Notes under the pieces: generated by a model
Told to the model about the DNA's origin: nothing
Database searches by the model: none
The model's input: only the letters and a program-made list of their open reading frames with translations
Shown here: piece after piece, positions 44,149 through 55,753 of the stretch
How positions within the stretch are numbered: position 1 is the stretch's first letter
Layout: every line of letters begins with the position of its first letter
Source of the DNA: Colocasia esculenta
Lineage: Eukaryota > Streptophyta > Magnoliopsida > Alismatales > Araceae
Assembly (NCBI GenBank): GCA_014218235.1
Contig: CM024755.1
Coordinates: 82,529,960 to 82,593,959, forward strand
Length of the DNA stretch: 64,000 nt
Reading direction: 5' to 3'
Translations under genes and position numbers: made by a program

Positions 44149-45923
44149 TAAGCTTTAGGTACCCAAGTTCTTTTGGGTCCTGGTTGGTTAGTATCATCAT
44201 TTTTCCTTTTGATTATCCACCTTTTATATTTAGTTGGACATGTAGTCTTGTTGTGACCTAATTTGTTGCAGTGACTGCAGCATGTTGTTCTAGTTACTTT
44301 TTCAGGATATTTAAGGTGAGCTTTATATGCTATGTCTTGTTCAGGTACAAATTTTAGTGTTGGATATGTCTTAGGGTATACTGTTGTGTCTTCATTATCT
44401 GAGGGCGTATAGCCTAGACCATGTTTCCTTTTTCCTGACCGTCTAGTACCTCTCAGTATTAGAGAATTCTTACCATTAGTGAATTTTTCTAAGGTATTTG
44501 ATAGTTTATCATTTTCTACTGTTAAAATTTTGATTTCATTTTTTAGTTTATCTGAACTTTCTTGTTTTTCTAATTTTGTTATTTGTTCATTTTTATCTTT
44601 TAGATTTTTGCATAGCAATTCATTTCTTCTTTTGAGTTCATTAAGTTGCTTTTCTAGTTGTTCATTTTCTGATTTTAAGTCTAAATTGGTATTCTCTAGA
44701 CATGTAACATTTTTCTTACTAGCTTTTAGTAATTTAGATATTTCTCTATATTTATCATATAATTCATTAAAAGCATCTTCTAAGTTATCTGAATCAGAAT
44801 CATTGCAGGAATCAAAGGATGAGTCAGAGGTTACCTTTTCTGTGACATCTGCCATGAAGGCTAGGTTAGCCTTTTCTTCTTCCTCGCTGGTTGAACTTGA
44901 CTCGCTGTCTGAGTCACTTCTGTTTTCCCAAGCTGCTGCCATGGATTTCTTCTTATGTCTTCTGAACTTTCTTGAACTGTCATTCTTCCTGAATTCAGTT
45001 TTCTTGAGTTTTGGACACTCTGCCCTGATGTGTCCTGGCTTCCTACACTCATAACATAACGACTCAGCCTTCTTCTGCTCTTTTCCTTATGACTTCTTGA
45101 ACTCTTTGTGTTTCTTGAAATGCCTTCTGCCGGATTGGAACTTCTTCTTCTTTGCTAGAATCCGTTGCAGTCTTCTGGATAGCATTGCTTCTTCATCATC
45201 ACTGTCCTTGTTGTTCTCACTGTTGTCTAATGATTCTTCTGATGAGTCTTTGTCGGCCTTGAGTGCATTTGAGTGCTTCTTCCTGCTAGAGGATTCTCCT
45301 AATCTCTCCATATTAATCTCATGAGCCATAAGGGACCCAATGAGTTTTTCCAGAGACATTCTCTTTAGATCATTTGCCTCCTCAATAGCTGTCACTTTAG
45401 GAGTCCATGTAGAGGGTAGAGATCTAAGAATCTTCCTGACCATATCTCCCATTTCATAAGTCTTCCCTAGTCCAGTCAACCCATTTGTAATGTTTGTGAA
45501 TCGACTGAACATCTGGGTTATAGATTCTCCTGGCTGCATCTGGAACCTTTCATATTGAGTTACCAGAATGTCAATCCTGGTTTCCTTGACCTTGTCCGTG
45601 CCTTCATAAGTGATTCTCAATTTTTCCCACATCTCCATTGCGGATTTGCAGGCTGACACTCTATTGAATTCTTTCTTGCTGAGAGCACAACACAAAATGC
45701 TTTTAGCCTTACAGTTTAAAGAAATCTTCTTCCTGTCATCATCTGTCCAATTAGCCTTTTCGTTGGTGACTAGGAGATCGCCTTCTTCAACTATGGACCA
45801 TATCTGGTAGTCATTACCTTGTAGAAAATACTCCATTCTTGTTTTCCAGTAAGCATAGTCTTCTCCATCGAACAATGGTGGTCGGTTGACAGACTGACCT
45901 TCATTGTGACTTTGGGCTGCCAT
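44148..45923 (-). pseudogene. Copia-2 Gag (one in-frame stop)
   Basis: From the ATG at 45923: RPPLFDGEDYAYWKTRMEYF, the copia Gag N-terminus, then the gag core (EMWEKLRITYEGTDKVKE, GDMVRKILRSLPSTW, KLIGSLMAHEINMERLGE). A TAA at 45087-45089 interrupts an otherwise open frame. Then come zinc knuckle 1 CYECRKPGHIRAEC (45056-45015), an acidic Ser-rich region, a long Lys/Glu/Asn-rich coiled-coil-like segment, and zinc knuckle 2 CSHCNKLGHNKTTC (about 44279-44238). The frame ends WVPKA in a TAA that overlaps the pol ATG by one base. Two knuckles with a coiled coil between fit Sirevirus Gag. The single stop may be real or an error. Confidence 0.88.
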
Positions 45924-45973
45924 GGATCTTTACTCTTCAGATCGTTGGATCTTCTTCTTTGTCAAAGAGACTC

Positions 45974-45985
45974 GCTCTGATACCA
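45974..45985 (-). other. primer-binding site of Copia-2 (tRNA-iMet type)
   Basis: Minus-strand TGGTATCAGAGC, two bases inside the 5' LTR boundary at 45988. Confidence 0.93.
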
Positions 45986-46734
45986 CTTGTTGCCCAGCTA
46001 GCAAGCCCAGGGGGGGGGGGGGAATGGGGCTTTAAAACTTCGTTGACTAACCCTGTACACACGAAAACATTTACATAAAATACACTTCGATGGATGTTAG
46101 TGATAGTGAAGATAAACATCAAACACACAAAGACAATCACACAACACAAGGAATTATCCTGGTACGGATCTCCTGTGAGACCCCAAAATTTTTCGTCATT
46201 TTATAATGTGCATGCGATAATTTCATGTCATAAATATAGTGTACATATTAAAAATATTACATACTATAACTATTAAATTGTTCATGCGCATATATGTGTA
46301 TGTATATTATTTTTTGTGAATTTAAGTAATTAGCTAGTTTTATAATGATATACTTATTTAAATACCATGCATGTTGTACTTAATTATACTTTGTATGCGT
46401 ATGGATGTATAAAACTAATGTGGTACATTTGATATTTACTTATTGAAATAATAATTACTTGACTATGACTTGTATGATATCTAGATAATAGTGTGTGTAT
46501 TACATTTATATTGATGTTTGTGCTAAATACATGCAACTATAGTGTATATGTATATACGTGTCTATTACTTCGTGCATATTATCATTAATTGAAAATAATG
46601 TAAGTTATATTTATAAATAATGTGTAATGCATGTAATTTATGTAATTAGTGTAAAAATATTTAATCATGTTCATACCATATTGTTGGAGCCTCAATCTAT
46701 GTTAAATCAGACGAAAACACTATTTTTGGCTGTC

Positions 46735-46875
46735 TGGCACAGTTGGCGGCCAGAACTATGCCGCCAACATGCAGAGGGCCAGTGGGCGGCCACCCCTTGA
46801 CGCCAACCCCCTTCTGGCGGCCAGAGCTTGATGTCAACTGAGCAGTTGACTACAACCGATGTTGACGTCAATATC
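46735..46875. repeat. inverted-module array in the solo LTR U3
   Basis: Modules TTGGCGGCCAGAAC, TGCCGCCAACATG, GGGCGGCCACC, TGGCGGCCAGAGC, TTGATGTCAACTG, GCAGTTGACTAC and GTTGACGTCAA, about 120 bp upstream of the TATA box. Confidence 0.75.
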
Positions 46876-46991
46876 CTCCTGCGTAACGGTTCCAGATTCA
46901 TTAATGCTCGCATTACGAGTTGTCCCAGTTTAGGAAACCCTTCCTAAACCCTTGGTAACCTACCCTAGTGCGTACCCAACCCATCCAACTT

Positions 46992-46998
46992 TATAAAA
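46992..46998 (+). promoter_or_regulatory. TATA box of the 46-kb solo LTR
   Basis: TATAAAA preceded by CAACT and followed about 30-60 bp later by a pyrimidine-containing start region. Confidence 0.7.
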
Positions 46999-47409
46999 AC
47001 CTATTTCCTGGCCGCACCAAGCTTTTTGGTCTTTTGAGAAACCCTATTCTTTCCTACAAGAAAAGCTATTTTTCATGAGCTTTGATCCGGCGATTGGAGG
47101 ACTTTCTGGGAGATCTACCACGACTGGAGCGTAGTACAACCATCCAAGAAGCATCCCCAACCCCGAGGAACGTTCTACGTCGACGGGAGAAGAAGGTCCA
47201 AGGAGTTTCTGAGCACCCTCTTGTTTTGACCGAGGAGGGCTTCAACGGCATAGATTTGATCTTCTAGTATTTTATTAGAGGCAAGTAACCTTTGTACATC
47301 CTTCCTATACATGTCCCTTAGGTCCTAGAATTTTTGTAAATTTTTCCTCACGTCCTGGACCCTCAAACTTCTCCGTACATGTGAGTATGTCTGTGCAGAT
47401 TGTTGTCTT

Positions 47410-47510
47410 GAAGTTGACGGCAACATCCCTTGCCGTCAAGTTCATCAGTTGACGGCAAGAGATGTTGCAGTTAACTCAGTTGACGGCCAGGGGTATGCAG
47501 TCAAGTTCTT
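47410..47510. repeat. second module cluster of the solo LTR
   Basis: GAAGTTGACGGCAACATC, CTTGCCGTCAAGTTC, GTTGACGGCAAGAGATG, GTTGACGGCCAGGG, downstream of the TATA box, as in LTR2 and LTR3. Confidence 0.7.
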
Positions 47511-50500
47511 CAGTGTCCTGAAAATTGCTATTTAATCCTCTTAAATGTATTTAAATTGATATTTTGACATATGTGCATCCTGAAAATTTTATGTAAGGTC
47601 AAAGTTGATTGATCGGTCATGTCATGAGGATTATATAAATTTTCTTGATTTATATTAATTATGAAAATTCTGGAGAGTGAATTATGAGCCTAAGATAAGG
47701 ATGTTTAATTTGTGTAAATAGGATATTTGTGAATTTGGATTTGGTAAATTTTTTGTAATGCTATGGTGATTGCATGAACTCAGTGACACTATCATATTAG
47801 GTTATTTTATTGAAATTTCTGTTTAAGAGAAATTGGTGATAAATGTATATGTACAGTTATTTAATTGTTATAATTATGGTTCTATTCAGAAAATTTTGGA
47901 AAATTGAGAATATGTTCTGTTTACTGTCTTTAACTCATGATAAAAATTTTGTGAAGTTCTGATAACAGTACGTATTTTCATGGGTTTAATAGTGAAAATA
48001 GCCATATTAAGTATGTTAGAGTTAATCATGTGTAAATAAGAGGTTAGCAACATGTTAATGTTTTAATTTGAGTAATTTACCACTGTTAATAGTAATCTGA
48101 AGTTTCTGTAAATGAAAATGTGAGTATTATGCAAGTGAATGAGAATTTGAAATGGAAATTTGTACATATGCATGAGTAATAAAGTGATGAGAATGATATT
48201 GTGATTAAGATAAAATGTGTGCCAAGTGTGACACTGCTACCATAGGGGTCTGAGAGTTGTACCATAGAAAAGTCCCTATGGGAGGCTCAACGTTATGAGA
48301 TAAATCCTAAGGGCATTATGATAAAATCCTGGAGGTGGACAAGTACCGCTGGTTAGGGTGGAGAGAGCTTCTCCCGGTTCTGCGCAGTTACCTAGATTTG
48401 TCACCGCATTGTCTAGGTGATGAATATGTGAAAGTGAGTGCTAAAGTGAGTGCTAAGTGCTAAGTGATAAGTACTCAGTGCTAAAAGTGATCGTTTTCCT
48501 CTACTTGGTGGTTAGGACTATGTGTCACGGCAACTTAAGAGATTAAATGTGAATAAAAGTGCAAAGTGATAAGTGAATATGGCACGTAATAAGTGCAATT
48601 GTTGTGATAAGTGGTAAACGTCTATGCAAGAGTAAATGAAATAAAAGAAGTGTAAATTGATATGTAAGGAAGAGTAAAAGATAACAAAAGTACAAATTTT
48701 ATGTGAAAACCAATATACCATTACATGTGTATTTATTTATGCCATTCATGTGTTAATATCATCATGATTATAATAACATGTTTAGTACCATATTTAATGT
48801 TATGTAATATAGTTTAATAATTTTCATATGATGGTATGTATGAATATGTGCATGTAAAAATGTAAAGAAATACAATGTGAAAGAGCGAGTATGTAAAATT
48901 GACAAAAGAATAAGATAGCATGAGAATGAGTGTAAATCCATATGATTAAGTTTAATTCATGTCAAAACAGCAAGTTAAATGAGTTTAAAATCTTGATAAT
49001 CACATGAAACAATGTCCAAATTCTATGATAAAATTGCTACTTGTTTAGTATGTAGTTCCATGCTTAAATTGTAGATGTTTGCCATTCGATTGGAAATATG
49101 TTTTAGATCTTCAATTCATGTTTAATATAGGTGATATCATGGTGAATTATTTAAGTTCAAAACAGCAAATGAAATGTGTAAATAAATGAGAAAAGGTGCA
49201 TGTGAAAAATGTATAGAAATCATATTAGGTTGCTATCTACTTTATGTATAATTGCATGTTCTAATTAGTAGAGTTGTTACACAATAAGGAAAAGGTTTAG
49301 ATTAATAGATCATGTCATATGCTAGATGTTTAAGAGTGCATATGTTCATGTCATGCATGTGTTAATTGGATTATACTCAACTAGTTTAGAAAGATTACTA
49401 TCATGTTATGAAGTTGCTAGAAAACATGTGTAGGTGACATAAGGGTATGATAAATTTTACTTTAAAACAGCAAGTTAGAAATATGATAAAGTGATATGAA
49501 TGTATGAGAAATTGACTAAATATCATGCTAAAAGTATTCATCATCTTGTACATAATCTTGTGTTTAAATTTGATTAAATTGTGCCATGATATAATAAAGA
49601 TTTGAACCAGGTATTATAGAAAATATCATGTGTAGAAATCTTGCGTATATGTAGGTTATTTATGATCTAATATGAGCATGTGTTAAATGTAGAATGTGTT
49701 TGGGAGACATATGTGTTGTTATTCATAAAAAGGCTTGTGTTATATGAACTGTTGTGACTAGTATGATAGTGGGAGTTTTGTTATTGTTGGTAATTTAATG
49801 TGTATGAGATATGTATAAGTTTGATGTTTTAGATTACTTGCTGAGTCTTGTAAGACTCATACTTGCTTTGGCATACAGGTGTGACAGGTTATCCAGTAGA
49901 TGAGGAGTTTAGTGAAGATTGGAGCCACATACAAGAAGTAGTGCTTGAAGAATTTTATTTTCAACAAGTTGTTTTATTTTATAACTTGAATAATGTCATT
50001 CATATGGACAATGTAATGGACAATGTATTTTCTTTCAAATTGTAATAATGTGGACTCTAGTACTTCCTTTTACTATATAGACTGTGGAATATGTGATGGT
50101 GATGGAATAAAGTAAAGCATTTCTTTTAATTTCCGTTTTACTCTTTTAGTATTCATGGACATATCAACCTTATCGTATAGTGTTGGGTTACTATCCCACT
50201 GTAATGGCGCTCTTTGTATCGATGGGGATTGGTATAATCGTACCGGTATGAGGAGGGTCGTTACATCTCCTCTCCTTAGGAGTCCTACGTCCAGTCCCTG
50301 AGCAAAATCTGAGGATTTCACTACCAAGGGTACAGTCCCCCTTAAGGACCCTTACACCCAGACGCAGCTGGTCTTCCTTCAACCCGAAGGGAATTACAAT
50401 CCCCTGGATACCACACCAGGTCCTCCTTCACAACAAAAGGGAAAGACACACCCTGGATCCCACCAGGTCTTCCTTCACAATAGAAGAGAACAACTTAAGA

Positions 50501-51174
50501 AATAGTGATCAAAGAGATGACGCCCCTAGATCAAGCTTATAGAACACTGCTTGATCTGAAGCAAGGACTGAGAAGAAGAAGAGATCTACAATCAAGGATT
50601 CTTCTCAGACCGAAGGGCTCTCACACAGATGTGAACTTAGCACCGAGAGCAAGAGCTAAAAACTAATGAGAGTTTGTGTCTGGCTCTAAGAAGGGTTTTC
50701 AGAAGGTTGAAAACGTTGTCGCTTGTAGTTCTCTCACTTACTCTATTTTTCGAACTTCATTCTTCTATATATATCAATGTTTGAAATTCGAACGTTGAAG
50801 TGTCTGTTGTCTCCATGCATAGTTGTACGTTACACTGCTTGATCCTTGGAAGCTTCCAGTCAACAGTCTCTTATCTTTTCATGCACGTAAAGAGATAAGA
50901 TCTTCTGTAATATCCTTTGGCTTCTATTTTGTCCAACATTGTATCACTAGAGCTGTCAGTGACCTGCATATATTAAATGCTAGAATAGTAGACAGCTAGG
51001 CTGTCGCTTGTTGTCAGTCATCGTTGGTGTGAACATTCGCCAAAATAGTAATGCCATTTTGCTGTTCAAAAAGGATGCATAGAGAATAGTCATGATATCG
51101 TCTGTATGCATGCAGAGATACGTACTATTGTAATAAATGCATTGCTGTTAAAAAGATATACGAGACGACTTTGA

Positions 51175-52115
51175 CTTTTCAACAAATTCAAAAATCAGCT
51201 CGAAAGGCAAATCGTTATTTTCTATGAAATCTCTATATGCAAATGAGTTGATATTCGTGAAAATCGTTGTGTGCTCATAAGCACGCTGATGCACTAACAA
51301 CCAAATCGATGTAGAGACTAATCGTTGTGGCTTCGTAAGAAAATCGTTATGCATGAGTCGTTATGGTCAGTGATCAAGTCATTATGTAACTTATTGAATC
51401 GTTACAGAGATCAAATCGTTATTCTTACTTAGAAAATCGATGTCAGACCAAATCGTTATGATCACTAAAGGAATCGTTACGAGACCAAATCGTTATGATT
51501 ACTAAAGGAATCGTTACGAGACCAAATCATTATGATCACTAAAGGAATCATTACGAAAGCATGTCATTTCAATCATTAAAGAAATCATTGCGAGACCAAA
51601 TCGATGCGATCACTTTTCGAATCGTTGTGAGGGCAAATCCTTGCGATCACTTATCGAATCGTTGCGGGACCAAATCGTTGCAATCACTTATCAAATCGTT
51701 GTGGGACCAAATCGTTGCGATCACTTATCGAATCGTTGTGAGGGCAAATCGTTGCGATCATTCGAACAAATCGTTGCGATGAGCAAATCGTTACGGCGAC
51801 TTAAGGAATCTTTGCGATGAGCAAATCGTTACGATATCTGAAGAAATCGTTGCGATGAGTAAATCATTACGATGACTTAGGGAATCGTTGCGATGAGCAA
51901 ATCGTTATGACGGCTTAAGGAATCGTTGCGATGAGCAAATCGTAACGATGACTTAGGGAATCGTTGCGATGAGCAAATCGTTATGACGACTTAAGGAATC
52001 GTTGTGGAAATGATTTCTTTTGTTAAAACCAGGCGACATTTCAGTCTATAAAGAAATCGTTACGAAACTTATCAAATCGTTGTAGACAGAGAAAATCGTT
52101 GTGATTTACAATAGA
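51175..52115. repeat. AATCGTT tandem array (Copia-2 5' LTR)
   Basis: Copy of the 28590-29560 array with substitutions and a short deletion near 52075. Confidence 0.9.
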
Positions 52116-52335
52116 AGTCGATGTGGACTTAGAGAGACCTCAGAATTGAAATTAATAATGCTTCAGAAAGGTAATACTTACCAAATTGGCTTGTTGGCTT
52201 GTTTTTCCTGTAATATTCCCTGTGCTCAAGACTTATGGAATATATGTTAGTAATTTTTGACAAGATTTTGTTAATCACCAAAAAATAAATGTGTAATTAA
52301 TTAAATTACATGGGGACAAACTGATCATCAAGAGG

Positions 52336-52439
52336 ACCCCTTGATTCCCTAGAAAATTTCTAAAAAATCTAGAAAAATCTAGAAAAAAATGAAAATCACT
52401 CAAATGGTTAATTGAAGAGAGCCACTTTGAGGCATTACA
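52336..52439 (-). repeat. LTR split by Copia-2, distal part
   Basis: Continues 26619-27504 after removal of Copia-2 and one AGAGG. Ends GAGGCATTACA, the inverted counterpart of TGTAACACC. Confidence 0.55.
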
Positions 52440-53433
52440 GTATAACATGAAATTTACTTGATATGTTGTCAAAAATGGCTTGTCTACAACTGTCTCTCCT
52501 TGGCGTCTGTTTTGCAATGAAATGGAGCGGAAAGACACGAAATGAAAGTAATGAAATGAAGGGAATTGAATGGAGTGAAGTGGAATGATTGAAAAGTAGA
52601 CGCCAAGGTGTGATGAGACACGCCTTTAACAATATACGATAGGAGTCATTCTTTAGGTCAAAATGAGGAGGCTTAGAGAAAACCTCGAGGGATAAATCAA
52701 TGTTTGGACGAAGGGAAAGGGTGTGCACGTGGGCACGAAGGGAAGAAAGATCAACTTCCAGCATAGGGGAAGTACCTACGGACACAATCTGGCAGGTTTC
52801 ACCATTAGGGAGCGTTTACCATCTTGTGGATGTGTTGCAACCAAGGTTGATCTATGGGAAAAATAGATGAACTTATATAGGAATCCAAAACAAGGAGTTT
52901 CTCAAAAGACAGTCTTAAAATATCAACAAGATGAACTAAGTACTTGACTCAAAATGGAATATTTCATGTTAATTATGATTAAGATAAGCAGTTCTCTTCA
53001 GTTAAGCACTAGAGTAATTTTTTGGCAATGAGCTCAAAGTCCTATATGATGCATGCTGGGATAAAAGAAAAAGATTAAAACAAAAGAAAATATAAAATAA
53101 TCAAGGATAATATTGATACAATACTGAGTTAAGTCAAGACACCAGGATTTCCAGGCGTGGGTCCATCATCCTCCTTTCAAAGCTTAACGGCCTATCCTCA
53201 AGTCATAAGAATCCTCTAAAATTGTCATTGTTTTTAGCAGTGGAGGGGAATTCAAACTTCAGATTTATCAGAGCCTCAAGGTCATTGATATGCTCTAATA
53301 AAGTATACTATATAATAAGATGTAGAGATACCATAGGGATTTTGCCGAAGATGAGATATGAAGCTACACGGCGAGAGACGTGTATCCAAAACCTGCGCTA
53401 AAAAACTGATCAACAATGACAAGCAACAAATAT
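52440..53433. other. unassigned sequence
   Basis: About 1 kb. A 116-residue minus-strand frame (52435-52785) has no recognisable domain. No LTR ends or repeats were found apart from the TSD of the next LTR. Confidence 0.5.
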
Positions 53434-53484
53434 TGTAAGGCCTTGGGCCTTATCGAACCCTTAATGGGCGGCCTTCTTCTGGAA

Positions 53485-53725
53485 CAGTGCCTGTTGATGT
53501 CAAGGGATGTTGACGTCAACAGCAGGTTGACGTCAAGGGTGTTGACGTCAACAGTAGAGTTGACGGCAAGAGTGCTGCCGTTGACTAGGTCTTGGCGTCA
53601 ATTGATGTTGACGTCTACCGAAGTTTCTAGAGTCTTCCCTTACATGAACTTGACGACAATCGATGTTGACGTCAAGGTTTGTCAGTGCAAGTTGATGGCA
53701 ACAGATGCTGACGTCAACTTGCCCG
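53485..53725. repeat. TTGACGTCAA palindrome array (53-kb solo LTR)
   Basis: About ten modules, e.g. GTTGACGTCAACAGCAGG, TTGACGTCAAGGGTG, TTGACGGCAAGAGTG, TTGGCGTCAATTGATG, TTGACGACAATCGATG. Many are doublets 15-16 bp apart, able to form an 11-bp stem. The core TGACGTCA is the classic palindromic bZIP (TGA/CRE-type) site. Confidence 0.85.
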
Positions 53726-54239
53726 ACCTGTGTTTTTAAGGGCGACCCAAGGCCCCTTATTCCTCACTTCTCTCCCTCTCCTTCCCACCACCCTCACCCA
53801 TCTTCTTCTCCACTTCTTCCGGCAGCCGACGGGAGCTCGTGGGGAGGTCGTGGTGCGTGTGGCGGCGTTGGATCGGGTGGAAAATCAGGCTTTGAAGGAT
53901 CATCCTCGCGGGGGAGCTCTGGGGTAATCGGCGAGATTTGAGGTTCTTTTGGGAGTTTTATTGCTTTTTGAGGTAGGGACTCGACCCCTTGACTCCCCAT
54001 TGATGTAATGCCATGTTTGTGTATGTGTGTTATGCATGGAAATCGTGGTTTTGTGGAGGGTTTCTCCATGCCAAGTTTTTAGGTGAATCCGCCTATCCAA
54101 GCATTGGATCGTTGTTTTCCAGTTTCATACTAGTGTTTTGTGATGAGGGAAAGTGTTTTCCATCATCAAACCGTGGGCTTTTGGGCTGCATTGCCCGTGG
54201 GAATGGCCTGGGGCCATTTCAGCTGCTGGAAGCTGAAGA

Positions 54240-54410
54240 ACTTTACGTCAACATCAGTTGACGTCAAGTTCTTTAGGGAGGAACTTGGTAGCAAGATCCA
54301 TTGCCGTCAAGATGAGGTAAACGACAAGCCTGTTGTCGTCTACTTTCTATAGACGGCAAGGGTGTTGCCGTCTACCCTAGGGTTAGTGGAAATCGATGTT
54401 GCCGTCAACC
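54240..54410. repeat. second GACGTCAA / GCCGTCAA cluster of the 53-kb solo LTR
   Basis: TTTACGTCAACATC, GTTGACGTCAAGTTC, TTGCCGTCAAGATG, AAACGACAAGCC, GTTGTCGTCTAC, TAGACGGCAAGGGTG, TTGCCGTCTACCC and GTTGCCGTCAACC. Confidence 0.75.
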
Positions 54411-54835
54411 CCACAGGTAGGTCCCAGTAGGCTGACCCCCTTTGCCATTGTGTGAGGTGTTGACACATGGTGTCCGCCTCCTGGCACGGTGTGCCGGACA
54501 TTGAGAGCATCTCCGTCTGAGCTAGTACCGAGTTTTTCTGTGCTTGTGTCGTGTTTCCCAGATGTCGAAGTGAAGGCTTCGTCTGGATGACTGGTGTTGA
54601 GCTATTCTGCCAGTGAGCCTGGACGTCGAGTGCGACTCTGTCCTGTGCATGCCCCTTGTGGTGGTTACGAGTCGATTTCCATGGGGCCCCTTCTCCACCG
54701 TTCGAGTCCGGCATAGGGGAAAATCGGTCGAGGACCAGACGTGAGGGAGAGCGTCTGAGTGTGCACACGTGTATAAGGTTGGAGGACTCTATGGTGTCAA
54801 GGCACCAAGCCATAGGCCCTAGCTGGTCCTACCTT

Positions 54836-54875
54836 GTGTGTGTGTGTGTGTGTGCTTGTTTGTGTGTGTGTTTGT
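54836..54875 (+). repeat. GT microsatellite
   Basis: (TG)n with two interruptions in the LTR. Confidence 0.85.
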
Positions 54876-55414
54876 TGTACTATCTAGCCTGCTAGGTTCC
54901 AGTTTCTTGGCGCACTCCTACGAGGAGTTGGGCATCATGTCACTAGTTTCCTGTGTGCTGTGTAGTGTTTACTTACTGTAGTTTTACCTTCCGCACTGCC
55001 TTTTAGTACTGTTACTGGTGGGGGTTAGTGTCCCTACTAGGTCTCTTCTTGAGACTCACTCCCTACCTTTTCAGGTGTTTCGTCGTCGGCTCCAGGTGCT
55101 GAGGAGCCTAGTCACTTCGGTGCCGGTCCTGCTTAGCTACTGTGAGTAGTACTTAGTTTATGTACTCACTGTACTCTTTAATTTTGTTGGATCTGATCTG
55201 AGTTGTACTATTTGATATATTATATAGTGGAATGTTCAAAAATTTGTGGTGTGTATATTTTCTTATATATTCTCCTAGACGTTCTCTTTTTACCTTTCTG
55301 AGCTTCGGCTTGTGGGTTGCTGGTCAGGGTTCGGGTTACTGGTTGGTAACTGGTAATTCGGATCCTAGGTCGTTACAAATATAAAGCACAAATGTTGAAA
55401 TGATGATGCTTGTA

Positions 55415-55555
55415 AATCGCGACAGGATGAGTGGATGCGTTTACTTACCAGAATCGTGATGACTTGGTCCCTTGCATATTACCTTCACTAGTCAGACTGG
55501 GAGTCGGAATGAAGCGCTTGAATCGCGATGTATGTGTCAGTCGCGATTTTCAACA
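55415..55555. repeat. CGCGAC / GTCGCG modules upstream of PMD-like gene 1
   Basis: AATCGCGACAGGATGAG then TGGATGCGTTT, CAGAATCGTGATGACTTGG, and GAATCGCGATGTATGTG then TCAGTCGCGATTTTC. Located 90-225 bp upstream of a TATA box. Confidence 0.6.
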
Positions 55556-55641
55556 GTCCCACCCGAGGCCAAATTGCCTTGCTTGTTTCATGGTTGTGAT
55601 GTGTTTGGGACTTGGCCTCTAGGCTTGTGCGACCATGGGGC

Positions 55642-55648
55642 TATAAAA
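55642..55648 (+). promoter_or_regulatory. TATA box before PMD-like gene 1
   Basis: TATAAAA in GGGGCTATAAAACCCC, 112 bp before the ATG at 55754. Confidence 0.65.
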
Positions 55649-55753
55649 CCCCATTCTTCTTGCTCTCTCCATGCTTTAGACACTCTCCAAGCTCAAGATT
55701 CAAGCTTTTGGCAAGGGAGAAGAAGGAGAGAAGGAGATAGAAGGTGAAAAGCT

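Larger units (their letters stand above)
46174..50265 (+). mobile_element. solo LTR (4.1 kb) nested in the Copia-2 5' LTR
   Basis: TGTGAGACCCC to GTCGTTACA with the perfect TSD TCTCC (46169-46173 and 50266-50270). It is plus-oriented and of the same broad family as LTR2/LTR3, with the same order: AT-rich U3, TGGCGGCCA/TTGACGTCAA array (46735-46875), TATAAAA (46992-46998), second GACGGCAA cluster (47410-47510), conserved island (about 48215-48425), GAGTC/GACTC hairpin (49843-49858). The last ~90 bp match the ends of LTR2/LTR3 closely. No internal region or coding sequence, so it arose by LTR-LTR recombination. Confidence 0.9.
27505..52330 (-). mobile_element. Copia-2: Sirevirus-type Ty1/copia retrotransposon with two nested insertions
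   Basis: LTRs 45988-52330 (5', interrupted) and 27505-29748 (3') with the perfect TSD AGAGG (27500-27504 and 52331-52335). Without the inserted solo LTR and its TSD copy, the 5' LTR is 2,246 bp against 2,244 bp for the 3' LTR. On the minus strand: PBS, gag, pol, extra ORF, PPT. A tandem non-autonomous gypsy element (31438-42211) interrupts RT, and the rest of RT and RNase H is missing. Gag and pol are otherwise nearly open, with few stops and few shifts, so the insertion is fairly young. Confidence 0.93.
45988..52330 (-). repeat. Copia-2 5' LTR, split by a solo LTR
   Basis: Consists of 45988-46173 and 50271-52330, together the same as 27505-29748 with few differences. It has a TATA box at 50766-50774 (minus) and an AATCGTT array at 51175-52115. 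A G homopolymer near 46011 is longer than in the 3' LTR. Confidence 0.92.
53434..55377 (+). mobile_element. solo LTR (1.9 kb) with TTGACGTCAA array
   Basis: TGTAAGGCC to GTCGTTACA with the perfect TSD AATAT (53429-53433 and 55378-55382). U3 begins almost at once with a dense TTGACGTCAA array (53485-53725), followed by TTTTTAAG (53734-53739), a weak TATA candidate. A second cluster lies at 54240-54410. Toward the end a GTCTC/GAGAC hairpin (55041-55055) precedes TTTTCAGGT. No coding domain. Confidence 0.85.
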
